Of a stretch of DNA of 64,000 bases, positions 41,501-50,144 are shown piece by piece (positions within the stretch are counted from its first letter, which is position 1; the number at the start of each line of letters is the position of its first letter). The DNA lies in the NCBI GenBank assembly GCA_020436165.1, contig JAGQYI010000010.1, positions 1 through 64,000 of the forward strand. Reading direction: 5' to 3'. The translations under genes were made by a program, and so were the position numbers. The notes under the pieces were generated by a model that saw only the letters and a list, made by a program, of their open reading frames with translations, was not told the DNA's origin and did no database searches. Source of the DNA: Cyclobacteriaceae bacterium (lineage in GTDB: Bacteria > Bacteroidota > Bacteroidia > Cytophagales > Cyclobacteriaceae).

Positions 41501-43966
41501 ATGATACATGCCACCATTTACAAAAAACTAACCTTATTGAGCCTTATTCTACTAGGCTCATGGTCTCCATTACTAGCTCAGAAAACTTCAGTTTACGATG
41601 CCTTTGTAAAGGATATGGAATACAATAAAGGCTATTTTAGCTTTTATTACGATGCTGCCAGCGATGAACTTTTCCTCGAAGTGGACAAACTGGAATCTGA
41701 GTTTCTTTATGTGAACTCACTGGCTACAGGAGTTGGCTCCAACGACATTGGCCTCGATAGAGGCCAGTTAGGGAGAGAGCGGGTGGTTAAGTTTGTAAAA
41801 GTTGGAGCCAAATTGCTTTTGGTTCAGCCCAACCTCGATTTTAGAGCGGTATCCGACAACTTCTATGAGCAGGAATCGGTTGAGCAGGCCTTTGCGCAAT
41901 CCGTACTTTGGGGATTTAAAATAGTGAAACAAGAGAAAGGTAAATATCTTGTAAATGCAACTGATTTCTTACTAAGAGATGCGCATAACGTAAGTGGAAC
42001 CCTGAAACGAGATAAGCAGGGCAGCTATAGTGTGGATAAGAGTCGTTCTGCATTGTACATTAAGCGAACAAAGGCTTTTCCAAAAAATACAGAATTTGAA
42101 GCCACATTAACCTTTACGGGCACCCCGGAAGGATACGATATTAGAAGCGTAACCCCCACGCCAACTGCAGTAACGGTTCGTCAACATCATAGTTTTATTG
42201 AGTTGCCTGATAATAAGTACAAACCCCGAGTGTTTGATCCTAGAGCAGGGTATTTCGAGATTTCGTATCAGGATTATGCAACGCCTATTGACCAGCCCTT
42301 GGTAAAACGGTTTATAACCCGGCACAGGTTGGAAAAGAAAGAGCCAAATGCTGCTACAAGTGAACCTGTAGAACCTATTGTGTATTATCTGGACCGTGGG
42401 GCACCCGAGCCGGTACGTTCTGCTTTAATGGAAGGTGCCAGTTGGTGGAACCAGGCTTTTGAAGCTGCAGGTTATAAGAATGCGTTTAGAGTGGAGTTGC
42501 TACCTGAAGATGCAGACCCAATGGATGTGCGCTACAACCTCATCCAATGGGTTCACAGATCTACTCGTGGTTGGTCGTATGGAAGCAGCGTAATTGACCC
42601 GCGAACAGGCGAGATTATTAAAGGGCATGTGAGTTTGGGATCGCTGCGCGTGCGACAAGACTTTTTAATAGCCACTGGCCTACTGAGCCCATACGATGGC
42701 AAGGGCACTTCTGAGGAGGCAAAGCAAATGGCATTGGCGCGCTTGCGTCAATTGGCAGCCCATGAAGTGGGCCATACCCTAGGGCTTGCGCATAACTATT
42801 CTGCCAGCATGGATGGCCGCGCATCGGTTATGGATTACCCCCACCCATTGGTGGATATTAAAAATGGAGAGCTTAGCTTAGCCAATGCATACGATACAGG
42901 CATTGGCGAGTGGGACAAAGTAAGTATTACATATGGCTATCAGGACTTTCCCAAAAGCACAGACGAAGAGAAAGCTTTGAATGCTATTTTGTTCGATGCG
43001 TACCAGAACCAACATCTTTCGTTTCTTTCTGATCAGGATGCCCGGCCGCAAAGTAGTGCCAGCCCTCGTGCCCATTTGTGGGACAACGGTTCTAATGCCG
43101 CCAAAGAGTTGGAACATGTTTTGGAAGTAAGAAAAATAGCTTTAAACCAGTTTGGAGAAAACTCAATTCCTGATGGAAGCCCTGTAAATGAGATCGAAGA
43201 TGTACTGGCTCCTATTTATTTCTTTCATCGCTACCAAACAGAGGCTGTAGTAAAAGTAATTGGAGGTCTAAATTATACCTACGCGGTAAAGGGAGATGGT
43301 CAGGTGCCTACAACATTGGTAGATCCTGCTTTGCAGAAAGAGGCATTAACTGCTGTTCTTAAAACATTGGATGCAAGTGTTCTAACTTTACCGGAACCGC
43401 TACTGAAGGAATTACCTCCAAGGCCCCTGGGTTATTATCGAACACGTGAGAACATTAAGAGCAAAACAGGTCTCACTTTTGACCCCATAAGTGCGGCTGA
43501 GTCATCAGCTGAAATGACATTGTCTTTACTGTTAAATCCGGCCCGGGCAAACCGTTTGGTTGAGCACAACGCACGGAACAATGCCCAACCGGGCCTTGAC
43601 TATGTGATCGATCAGCTACTCCAATCAACCTTGTGGGCTGCAAACACGAGAGGTCTGGAAAGAGAAGTGCAGCGTGCGGTTAATGCGGTGGTTTTAGATC
43701 AGTTGATGCAACTTGCCGTTAGCACTAATGCTTTTTCTCAAACAAAAGCCATTGTTTGGAACAAGTTAAAAGAAGTAAGAGCCAAGCTTGGAACTGGCGC
43801 GGTATCCTTTAAGGGAGAAAACGAAATAGCCTCAATGTCGTACACTATTGATAAGCTGGACAAATTCTTTGAAGACCCGGATGAATGGAAGCATGAAGAA
43901 ACCTTGTCTTTGCCAGACGGGTCTCCGATTGGTTCGCTCCAATTCAACTGTGTGTTAGATGATTAA
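41501..43966 (+). CDS. Secreted zinc-dependent metalloprotease (DUF5117/DUF4953-type metzincin)
   Basis: An 821-residue exported protease with a signal peptide (LTLLSLILLGSWSPLLA, before QKT). The zinc site is a complete metzincin motif HEVGHTLGLAHN (421-432), and the Met-turn VMDYPHP (443-449) follows. The long N-terminal region (about 30-280) matches the DUF5117-like domain of Bacteroidota zinc metalloproteases and the C-terminal part the DUF4953-type region. The catalytic residues look intact. Substrate unknown, probably extracellular proteins. Its stop overlaps the next gene by eight bases. Confidence 0.88.
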   Translation: MIHATIYKKLTLLSLILLGSWSPLLAQKTSVYDAFVKDMEYNKGYFSFYYDAASDELFLEVDKLESEFLYVNSLATGVGSNDIGLDRGQLGRERVVKFVKVGAKLLLVQPNLDFRAVSDNFYEQESVEQAFAQSVLWGFKIVKQEKGKYLVNATDFLLRDAHNVSGTLKRDKQGSYSVDKSRSALYIKRTKAFPKNTEFEATLTFTGTPEGYDIRSVTPTPTAVTVRQHHSFIELPDNKYKPRVFDPRAGYFEISYQDYATPIDQPLVKRFITRHRLEKKEPNAATSEPVEPIVYYLDRGAPEPVRSALMEGASWWNQAFEAAGYKNAFRVELLPEDADPMDVRYNLIQWVHRSTRGWSYGSSVIDPRTGEIIKGHVSLGSLRVRQDFLIATGLLSPYDGKGTSEEAKQMALARLRQLAAHEVGHTLGLAHNYSASMDGRASVMDYPHPLVDIKNGELSLANAYDTGIGEWDKVSITYGYQDFPKSTDEEKALNAILFDAYQNQHLSFLSDQDARPQSSASPRAHLWDNGSNAAKELEHVLEVRKIALNQFGENSIPDGSPVNEIEDVLAPIYFFHRYQTEAVVKVIGGLNYTYAVKGDGQVPTTLVDPALQKEALTAVLKTLDASVLTLPEPLLKELPPRPLGYYRTRENIKSKTGLTFDPISAAESSAEMTLSLLLNPARANRLVEHNARNNAQPGLDYVIDQLLQSTLWAANTRGLEREVQRAVNAVVLDQLMQLAVSTNAFSQTKAIVWNKLKEVRAKLGTGAVSFKGENEIASMSYTIDKLDKFFEDPDEWKHEETLSLPDGSPIGSLQFNCVLDD

Positions 43967-44636
43967 ATGGACGTTCTTACTTACGCTTATTACCTCTTTT
44001 GGTTTTTGCCAGGAAGTGAAAATAGATCTGAGCCAAAAACAGCTTATTACTGTAAGCAATGAGTTCAATATTTCTGTTAGTCAGAACAATGATCAATACC
44101 TGGCTTCTCGCTGGTCAAAAGGAAAACTGTACTATGCAAATGGAACTTCAAAGCAATATGACAGCCTAAATTTTGACAGATATTCCAAAACAATTGAGGT
44201 GGTTGTGAACAATAAGCCTTTGTCTATTTATCCTATGGGTTTGGCAGGTGCTCTAATTTACACAGGTGCAAGTTCGGGTTATGTTCTTGTAAAAGCAGAT
44301 ATTGAAGGCGCTCAAAAACTACTGGAAGTATGTAGTTCTGGTAAGTTTATTTTGGTAAAAGGGCTGGAGGCTGCTGAAGTTAAAGAAATTGCCACCATTA
44401 AAATGGATGAAGTACGCTTTGAACCAAAACCTGAGGCACAGCTTAATGTAGGTGAAAACTATTTTGTTTGGAATGGTGAGAGTTGGAAGAGCTTTAAGTT
44501 AAACAAATCGGGAATCGGTAACTTATTTAACCTTGACAAAAAAACCTTGCAAAACTATATTTCCGAACAAGGTATAAGTCCGACTAACAAAGAGCAGCTT
44601 ATTCTGGTATTTCAACATTTTAATAATGAGAATTAA
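43959..44636 (+). CDS. Secreted protein of unknown function next to the metalloprotease
   Basis: A 225-residue protein with a signal peptide (WTFLLTLITSFGFC, near QEVK) that overlaps the metalloprotease 3' end by eight bases. The mature part is mostly beta strands with some helices, and its C-terminal 50 residues include a helix NLFNLDKKTLQNYI. No known domain is recognised. Its overlap implies translation coupled to the protease. The Rieske gene overlaps its own 3' end, so it is a middle member of a compact operon. Confidence 0.65.
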   Translation: MIKWTFLLTLITSFGFCQEVKIDLSQKQLITVSNEFNISVSQNNDQYLASRWSKGKLYYANGTSKQYDSLNFDRYSKTIEVVVNNKPLSIYPMGLAGALIYTGASSGYVLVKADIEGAQKLLEVCSSGKFILVKGLEAAEVKEIATIKMDEVRFEPKPEAQLNVGENYFVWNGESWKSFKLNKSGIGNLFNLDKKTLQNYISEQGISPTNKEQLILVFQHFNNEN

Positions 44637-44943
44637 GCTTTTTGAATCGGAGCAAAAAGTAATGGAGGCGGTGCCAATCGGTACAATAAAAAAGTTAACA
44701 GTTAAAGGCAGGCAATTCGTGATTGCTCACTCCGGCAAAGGCCTTGTAGTTGCAGACGCACTTTGCCCCCATATGAACGAGCCCTTGCATAAGGGTAAGC
44801 TAAATGCCTTTAATCAAATTATTTGCCCTTTACACGAGTATCGATTTGATCTTGAGACAGGAGCAGAATCGGATGATAGATGTAATAGACTGCAGATTTT
44901 TCAAATAGAAATAGAATCAGATGGTGTGTACCTGATTATTTGA
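44626..44943 (+). CDS. Rieske [2Fe-2S] ferredoxin-like protein
   Basis: A 105-residue soluble protein with a complete Rieske site: CPH in ALCPHMNEPLHKG and CPLH in IICPLHEYRFDLETG, where two cysteines and two histidines hold a [2Fe-2S] cluster. Its small size, with no signal peptide, matches NirD/BphF-type electron carriers. It overlaps the preceding unknown gene by 11 bases. The partner oxidoreductase is not in the window. Confidence 0.87.
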   Translation: MRIKLFESEQKVMEAVPIGTIKKLTVKGRQFVIAHSGKGLVVADALCPHMNEPLHKGKLNAFNQIICPLHEYRFDLETGAESDDRCNRLQIFQIEIESDGVYLII

Positions 44944-44968
44944 TAATTTGCAAATTGAAAGTTTTTCA

Positions 44969-45493
44969 ATGAAGAAAGTAATAGTAGCTTCAAAAAACCC
45001 GGTTAAAATAGAAAGTGCAAGGCAGGCATTCTGCCGGGTATTTCCCGAGCAAATTTTTGATTTCGAAGGAGTAGACGTGCCATCGGGAGTGCCTGATCAG
45101 CCAATGGGAGAAGAAGAAACTCTTTTGGGAGCAACCAACCGGGCACAGAATGCACGAACTTTTAATGCAGATTTCTGGGTTGGAATTGAAGGAGGCGTAA
45201 AAGACCATGAAGAACAATTGGAGGCATTTGCGTGGATGGTGGTTTTAACGAAAGATAAAAAAAGTATTGGACGAACAGGTTCTTTCTTCTTGCCTCATAA
45301 AGTAAGCGAGTTGGTGCACCAGGGCATCGAATTAGGAGAAGCGGACGATATTGTATTTGGCCAGTCCGACTCCAAGAAAAAGCAAGGATCAGTAGGACTT
45401 CTAACCCATGGAGTGCTGGATAGAGCTACTTATTATGAACAAGCAATTATTTTGGCGCTAATTCCATTTATGAACGAAGAATTTTATTTTTGA
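44969..45493 (+). CDS. Inosine/xanthosine triphosphatase (YjjX-like)
   Basis: A 174-residue enzyme that removes non-canonical purine NTPs (ITP/XTP) from the nucleotide pool. The start KKVIVASKNPVKIESARQAF, then EGVDVPSGVPDQPMGEEETL, DFWVGIEGGV and HGVLDRATYYEQAIILALIP match the YjjX/NTPase PRRC1-like family. The ATG at 44969 is preferred over the in-frame TTG at 44948. The 3' end overlaps the next gene frame by a few bases at most. The neighbour order is Rieske then CxxC protein. Confidence 0.87.
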   Translation: MKKVIVASKNPVKIESARQAFCRVFPEQIFDFEGVDVPSGVPDQPMGEEETLLGATNRAQNARTFNADFWVGIEGGVKDHEEQLEAFAWMVVLTKDKKSIGRTGSFFLPHKVSELVHQGIELGEADDIVFGQSDSKKKQGSVGLLTHGVLDRATYYEQAIILALIPFMNEEFYF

Positions 45494-45498
45494 TTAAT

Positions 45499-46071
45499 AT
45501 GCCTGATCTTATCGATATTCCTCCAGTTTACTTGCCTTATGAAAGCCAGGAGCCCTTCAAAGAATGCCTGGTATGTGGCTGTGACCTAACCTCAGGCAAT
45601 AAGGATTATTTTGTTGAAAAGGCTATAAAAAACCATGTGGAATATGGAGTTAAGGATGTGGTATTTGAATATGCAATGTGTACCGATTGTGCCGAGACCA
45701 TGCAAAAATCTATGTCACAGGAATCGCAACAAAACATGCAAAACTATTTTCTCGAACATCAGGGTTTTATGACCAAGATTCAAAAATATCAGATGGGTGA
45801 AGGCGAATCTGTAGATGAAATTCTTTCTAAATGTTCTATTAGCAATGAGTCCACAGAGCGTATGGAAGAGTATATGATTTTTGGTCATTTTAGGGGTGAT
45901 AAAATGGTGGCATCCACCATGCCTTATATTATTGGAGGTGCGGCTATGGACGAAATATCGGAACTTCTTTCAAACCAGACCCTTGGAGAAATGAATGATT
46001 TTATGGGACAGTACTTTGGGGGTCCAACTGAGCTAAAAGACCTTTGGAAGGGTAAACCTGTCTTCTTTTGA
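45499..46071 (+). CDS. Soluble protein with two Cys pairs, unknown function
   Basis: A 190-residue cytoplasmic protein. It contains CLVCGC (about residues 22-27) and CTDC (about 61-64), which together could bind zinc or an iron-sulfur cluster. The rest is acidic and helical, Met/Glu-rich (KSMSQESQQNMQNYFLEHQG). I recognise no family. It is preceded by the inosine triphosphatase gene and followed after about 100 bases by the TPR-CHAT gene. An upstream TTG at 45490 would add three residues. Confidence 0.65.
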   Translation: MPDLIDIPPVYLPYESQEPFKECLVCGCDLTSGNKDYFVEKAIKNHVEYGVKDVVFEYAMCTDCAETMQKSMSQESQQNMQNYFLEHQGFMTKIQKYQMGEGESVDEILSKCSISNESTERMEEYMIFGHFRGDKMVASTMPYIIGGAAMDEISELLSNQTLGEMNDFMGQYFGGPTELKDLWKGKPVFF

Positions 46072-46175
46072 GCATTTATTGTTGTTAGTTAGTTAAGAAT
46101 GACAAGGATTGGTTGCACAATTTAGCAAACATGTAATCGATATTGTATCTTTAAGTTTGCCTGTTAAAACAAGAA

Positions 46176-49100
46176 ATGCTCAACAACCTACAACCTGATT
46201 TAACGTGGCTACGCTCGTATATTGGAGTGAGTCTGTCCGTTATTATCATAATTACTTTTTTGCCTTTTAAGGCACAGTCGCAGGACTGGCTTACAGCTTA
46301 CAACCATTCGGTTGAGCTTTACAATTCTGGTGATTCTGAAAAAGCATTGGAGGAGGCGCTTAGAAGCGAGTCGTTATATAGTAAGCAATACAGTACCGAC
46401 CATACCAATTACAGGGCCATTCTACGTCAGCTTTCTATTATTAATTATGATTTGAATGATCTCGCCAATGGTGTAAGTTATGCCCGAAAAGAAGTTAAAT
46501 CATGGCGGTCAGCTACTACCGTAGATGAACCAACATTTATTGATGCGCTTGACAACCTTGGTGTAATGTACTCGGCTAACCAACAGTATGACTCTGCGAT
46601 TTTGGTTCTGCAGGAAGCCACTCGTTTGGCATCAATGAAAACCGACTATGATACATACAGTATGGCGCTTAAAACCGCTCACCTGGCTGATGCTATGTAC
46701 GGAGGGGGTAATTTACCGGAAAGTGAAACACTTTTTGAAAAAGCCTTTTCGGTATTAGAACAAAGCGAGGAATTGCCAGGCGAATATCTATCCTTTTGCT
46801 ATTCCTATGGTAAAGTAGCTGCAAGTTTAAAGCATTATCAAAAGGCTATACCTTACCTGCAAACCATGTTGGACAATTATCCGCCAGAATACAATACGCA
46901 GCCTGAGGTACTGGATGCTTTGAATGAATTGGGGAAAGCCGAAACTGAAATTAAACAGTATGCTAAAGGGGAGGCATCTTTAAGGGAGGCTCGTAACAGG
47001 CTGAAATCGGCAGATCAGGAGCAGTTGTTTGTTACCAACACAAGATTGTTGGCAGATAACCTTGAAAGACAAGGTAAGCATTCTGAGGCAGAAGAACTTT
47101 TAAAAGAGACAGGGTCTGTGGTGACACAAGGAAGCGGTCAGGCGGCAATGCTTATGGCAAACCAGGCTACAGTTTTGCTCAATGGGGGTAAATATGCAGA
47201 TGCTGTGCTATTATTTGATAGTGCCCTGGTTACAATTAAAAACACAAGCCCAATTGATTATCTGGCCTTAGGCAACGTAAGTTATAATGCAGCTGTTGCC
47301 AATCGATTAGCCGGCAATACAGAAGCAGCAAAGAAGCACTATATGGAAGCGTTTCAGTCTGCACCGGCTAACTCATCTATTCTTCAAAAAGCCAGAGTTG
47401 GTTATGCACGGCTCTTGGTTACCCAGGGTCAGAATGGGGAGGCAAAAAAAATAATTGCAGAAGTAGACATGTCTGCGGAAGGAAGCTGGAGAGAGACAGA
47501 GGTAGCTGCGCTCTATAATGATATGGCAGGTTTTTATCAGTCAGTTGCAAATTATGATGAGGCAGCAAACTATTACAAAAAAGCCCTGGCAAAAATTTCA
47601 TTTACCACCAATGCACAGCTTTACAACAACACAGCCTTTAATTATGTTTCCTTGTTGCAAGCCTCGGGCAATTTTGATGAGGCCGAACGCGTACTTTCCC
47701 AAATTGAAAGCACACTTCAGTCGAGCGACCCTGCGCTGCAATTCATCTTTTTGCAAAATGCTGGTAGCCTTTACCATTCCAAGGGAAATCTGACAGAGGC
47801 TGAAGGCCTGTACAACAAGGCACTTCAATTGGCATCTAAAAATTATGGTGAGAACAGTACTCAATATGCAGATATTCTATTGCGAAAGGCCAGTTTGTTA
47901 AAAGACAAAGGAGAGTACGAAGCCTCGGAGCCATTGTTTAAGCAGGTGTTAAAACTGGTTGAGGATAACGGTGAAGCAAAAACGGCTAATTATGCAGGTA
48001 TTTTAAATAACCTTGGAATTCTCTACCAATCAATGGGCAGGTTAGACGAAGCTCAAAGGCAATTTGAACGTGCACTGGAGATTTATCAAAATGCAACTAC
48101 TTCCAATCCTTCGGATTATGTTTTGACTGAAGAGAACCTTGCTACACTTTACAGCTTAAAAGGAGAAAATGACAAAGCCCTTAAACTGCTTTCTCAAACA
48201 GTGGAGGGCAACCGCAAGATCTATGGAGTGGCCAGTCCCAATTATGCGGTTTCCTTGCATAATTATGCTTCTCAATTACAAAAATTGGGCAAGACTAAAG
48301 AAGCTAAAAAACTATTTGAAGAAGCACTGGCTATACAAAAAACCAGCTTAGGAACAAATCATCCTTCCTATGCAAATACGCTTCATAACCTGGCCATTTT
48401 AGCTGAAGATAATAAGGAGTATAATTTGGCCGATAGTCTGCTCAATGAGGTAATGCGCATAAGAGCCAACTTGTACGATGAAAACCATCCCGCATACACG
48501 GCAGGTTTATACAGTAGGGCAGTATTGCGTCAGCAAATGAATGACTATGACAACGCGAAGATTGATTTTGACCATGTTGCACAATTGTATCTTCAACAAA
48601 TCATCAAATATTTTCCGTCACTAAGTGAGAAAGAAAAAACTGCTTTTTACCAAAAGATTACCCCGGTTTTTAATCGCTATAAGGAGTTTTTGCTGGAGTA
48701 CTATATCAATTATAAAAAAGATGAAGCAGTTCTTGAACAACTGTATAATATTCAGATTGCCACAAAGGCAATTTTGTTGAATTCAGTTAATAAAACAAGA
48801 AACAGGATTCTTACCAGTGGCGACACCAAACTTATAAACGATTTTAATGAATGGCGATCGTTGAAAGAGCAATTGGCAACGTTTTATACGTACAGCAAGT
48901 CCAAACTGCAAGATGAGAATATAAATTTGGATCAACTTGAAGAGCTTGCAAACGACAAGGAAAAACAGCTTTCAGCTAACTCACAGCTTTTTGCGGACGA
49001 ATTTGACAAGAAGCAAATAACCTGGCAGGATGTAAAAAATCAGCTTTCAGATGATCAGGAAGCTCTTGAGCTCATTCGAATCAAGCGTAACTCGGATGCG

Positions 49101-50144
49101 AGTATTGACTCGGTTACCTATGTGGCTTTGGCAGTAAGTCCAAAGTTTGAGAAGCCTAAGCTTGTAGTTTTCGCGAATGGCAACTCGTTGGAAAGCAAGT
49201 ACATTCATGCCTATGACAATTTTATAAAGTTTAAAAAGGAAGATAGCTACAGCTATAATGTTTTTTGGCAGCCCATTAACTCAGTAACTTCTGGCTTTAG
49301 CACGGTTTTTCTTTCACTGGATGGTGTTTTTAATAAGATAAATGCCAATACCTTTTTTGACCCCCAGGCAAAAACATACCTTAATCAGGAGTTGAATGTG
49401 CAGTATGTAAGCTCCACACGTGACCTACTTAATAAACAAAAGACATTCAGTGGTAAACAGGCAGTGTTAGTTGCCGACCCGTACTATCCTGATTCGGAGG
49501 TTGCCAGTTCAAAAGATGTTCAGCGTAGTTTCAATTTTGGGTCGGTTGTTTCTCTTCCAGGAACAAAAAAAGAGGTTGAATATATTAGCAAATTAATGAC
49601 TGAAAAGGGATGGCAGGTACAATTGGAAGAAGAAAAAAATGCGAATAAGGCTAATGTATTAAATGCAAGTCCTCAATTGCTACACGTTGCTGCTCACGGG
49701 TTTTTTCTTACGAACGAAGAGGAAGAAAGGAGCTTTTTGGAAAATCCTTTGTTCCGGTCAGGATTACTTTTAACAGGTGCCGGATCGAGCGATGCGAAAA
49801 CAAATAATGCAGGGGTGCTTACCGCTTACGAAGTAATGAATATGAGTCTGGAGCATACAGAACTGGTTGTGCTATCGGCATGCGAAACAGCTTTAGGAGA
49901 CGTACAAAACGGAGAAGGAGTTTATGGATTGCAGCGCGCGTTTATTGTAGCCGGTGCAGAAACACTTATTATGAGCTTATGGAAGGTGGATGATGCTGCA
50001 ACTCAAAAACTAATGTCTTTATTTTACAGTTATTGGTTAAGCGGGATGGATAAACACAAGGCTTTGCAAGAAGCACAAATTGAAATGCAGAAAGAATATA
50101 GCTCACCCTACTATTGGGGTGCCTTTATTATGATTGGAGCATGA
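46176..50144 (+). CDS. Exported TPR-CHAT protein (caspase-like peptidase)
   Basis: A 1322-residue protein. An N-terminal hydrophobic segment (SYIGVSLSVIIIITFLPF, then KAQSQDW) is a signal peptide or anchor, so the protein should act outside the cytoplasm. Residues about 45-800 hold some 15-18 TPR units, such as AGILNNLGILYQSMGRLDEA and ANTLHNLAILAEDNKEYNLA. A helical linker (about 810-985) follows, and the last 330 residues form a CHAT domain. The catalytic pair is visible: His1174 in LLHVAAHGFF and Cys1236 in VVLSACETALGD. It overlaps the OmpA gene (ATGA), forming an operon with two further envelope genes. CHAT proteases cut after basic residues in other systems; the substrate here is unknown. 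Confidence 0.85.
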   Translation: MLNNLQPDLTWLRSYIGVSLSVIIIITFLPFKAQSQDWLTAYNHSVELYNSGDSEKALEEALRSESLYSKQYSTDHTNYRAILRQLSIINYDLNDLANGVSYARKEVKSWRSATTVDEPTFIDALDNLGVMYSANQQYDSAILVLQEATRLASMKTDYDTYSMALKTAHLADAMYGGGNLPESETLFEKAFSVLEQSEELPGEYLSFCYSYGKVAASLKHYQKAIPYLQTMLDNYPPEYNTQPEVLDALNELGKAETEIKQYAKGEASLREARNRLKSADQEQLFVTNTRLLADNLERQGKHSEAEELLKETGSVVTQGSGQAAMLMANQATVLLNGGKYADAVLLFDSALVTIKNTSPIDYLALGNVSYNAAVANRLAGNTEAAKKHYMEAFQSAPANSSILQKARVGYARLLVTQGQNGEAKKIIAEVDMSAEGSWRETEVAALYNDMAGFYQSVANYDEAANYYKKALAKISFTTNAQLYNNTAFNYVSLLQASGNFDEAERVLSQIESTLQSSDPALQFIFLQNAGSLYHSKGNLTEAEGLYNKALQLASKNYGENSTQYADILLRKASLLKDKGEYEASEPLFKQVLKLVEDNGEAKTANYAGILNNLGILYQSMGRLDEAQRQFERALEIYQNATTSNPSDYVLTEENLATLYSLKGENDKALKLLSQTVEGNRKIYGVASPNYAVSLHNYASQLQKLGKTKEAKKLFEEALAIQKTSLGTNHPSYANTLHNLAILAEDNKEYNLADSLLNEVMRIRANLYDENHPAYTAGLYSRAVLRQQMNDYDNAKIDFDHVAQLYLQQIIKYFPSLSEKEKTAFYQKITPVFNRYKEFLLEYYINYKKDEAVLEQLYNIQIATKAILLNSVNKTRNRILTSGDTKLINDFNEWRSLKEQLATFYTYSKSKLQDENINLDQLEELANDKEKQLSANSQLFADEFDKKQITWQDVKNQLSDDQEALELIRIKRNSDASIDSVTYVALAVSPKFEKPKLVVFANGNSLESKYIHAYDNFIKFKKEDSYSYNVFWQPINSVTSGFSTVFLSLDGVFNKINANTFFDPQAKTYLNQELNVQYVSSTRDLLNKQKTFSGKQAVLVADPYYPDSEVASSKDVQRSFNFGSVVSLPGTKKEVEYISKLMTEKGWQVQLEEEKNANKANVLNASPQLLHVAAHGFFLTNEEEERSFLENPLFRSGLLLTGAGSSDAKTNNAGVLTAYEVMNMSLEHTELVVLSACETALGDVQNGEGVYGLQRAFIVAGAETLIMSLWKVDDAATQKLMSLFYSYWLSGMDKHKALQEAQIEMQKEYSSPYYWGAFIMIGA

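Noticed and set aside
46176..50144. TPR-CHAT protein as part of a type III-E CRISPR (Craspase) system
   Set aside because: There is no CRISPR array, gRAMP/Cas7-11 or other cas gene in the window, the protein has a signal peptide, and it is coupled to an OmpA gene.
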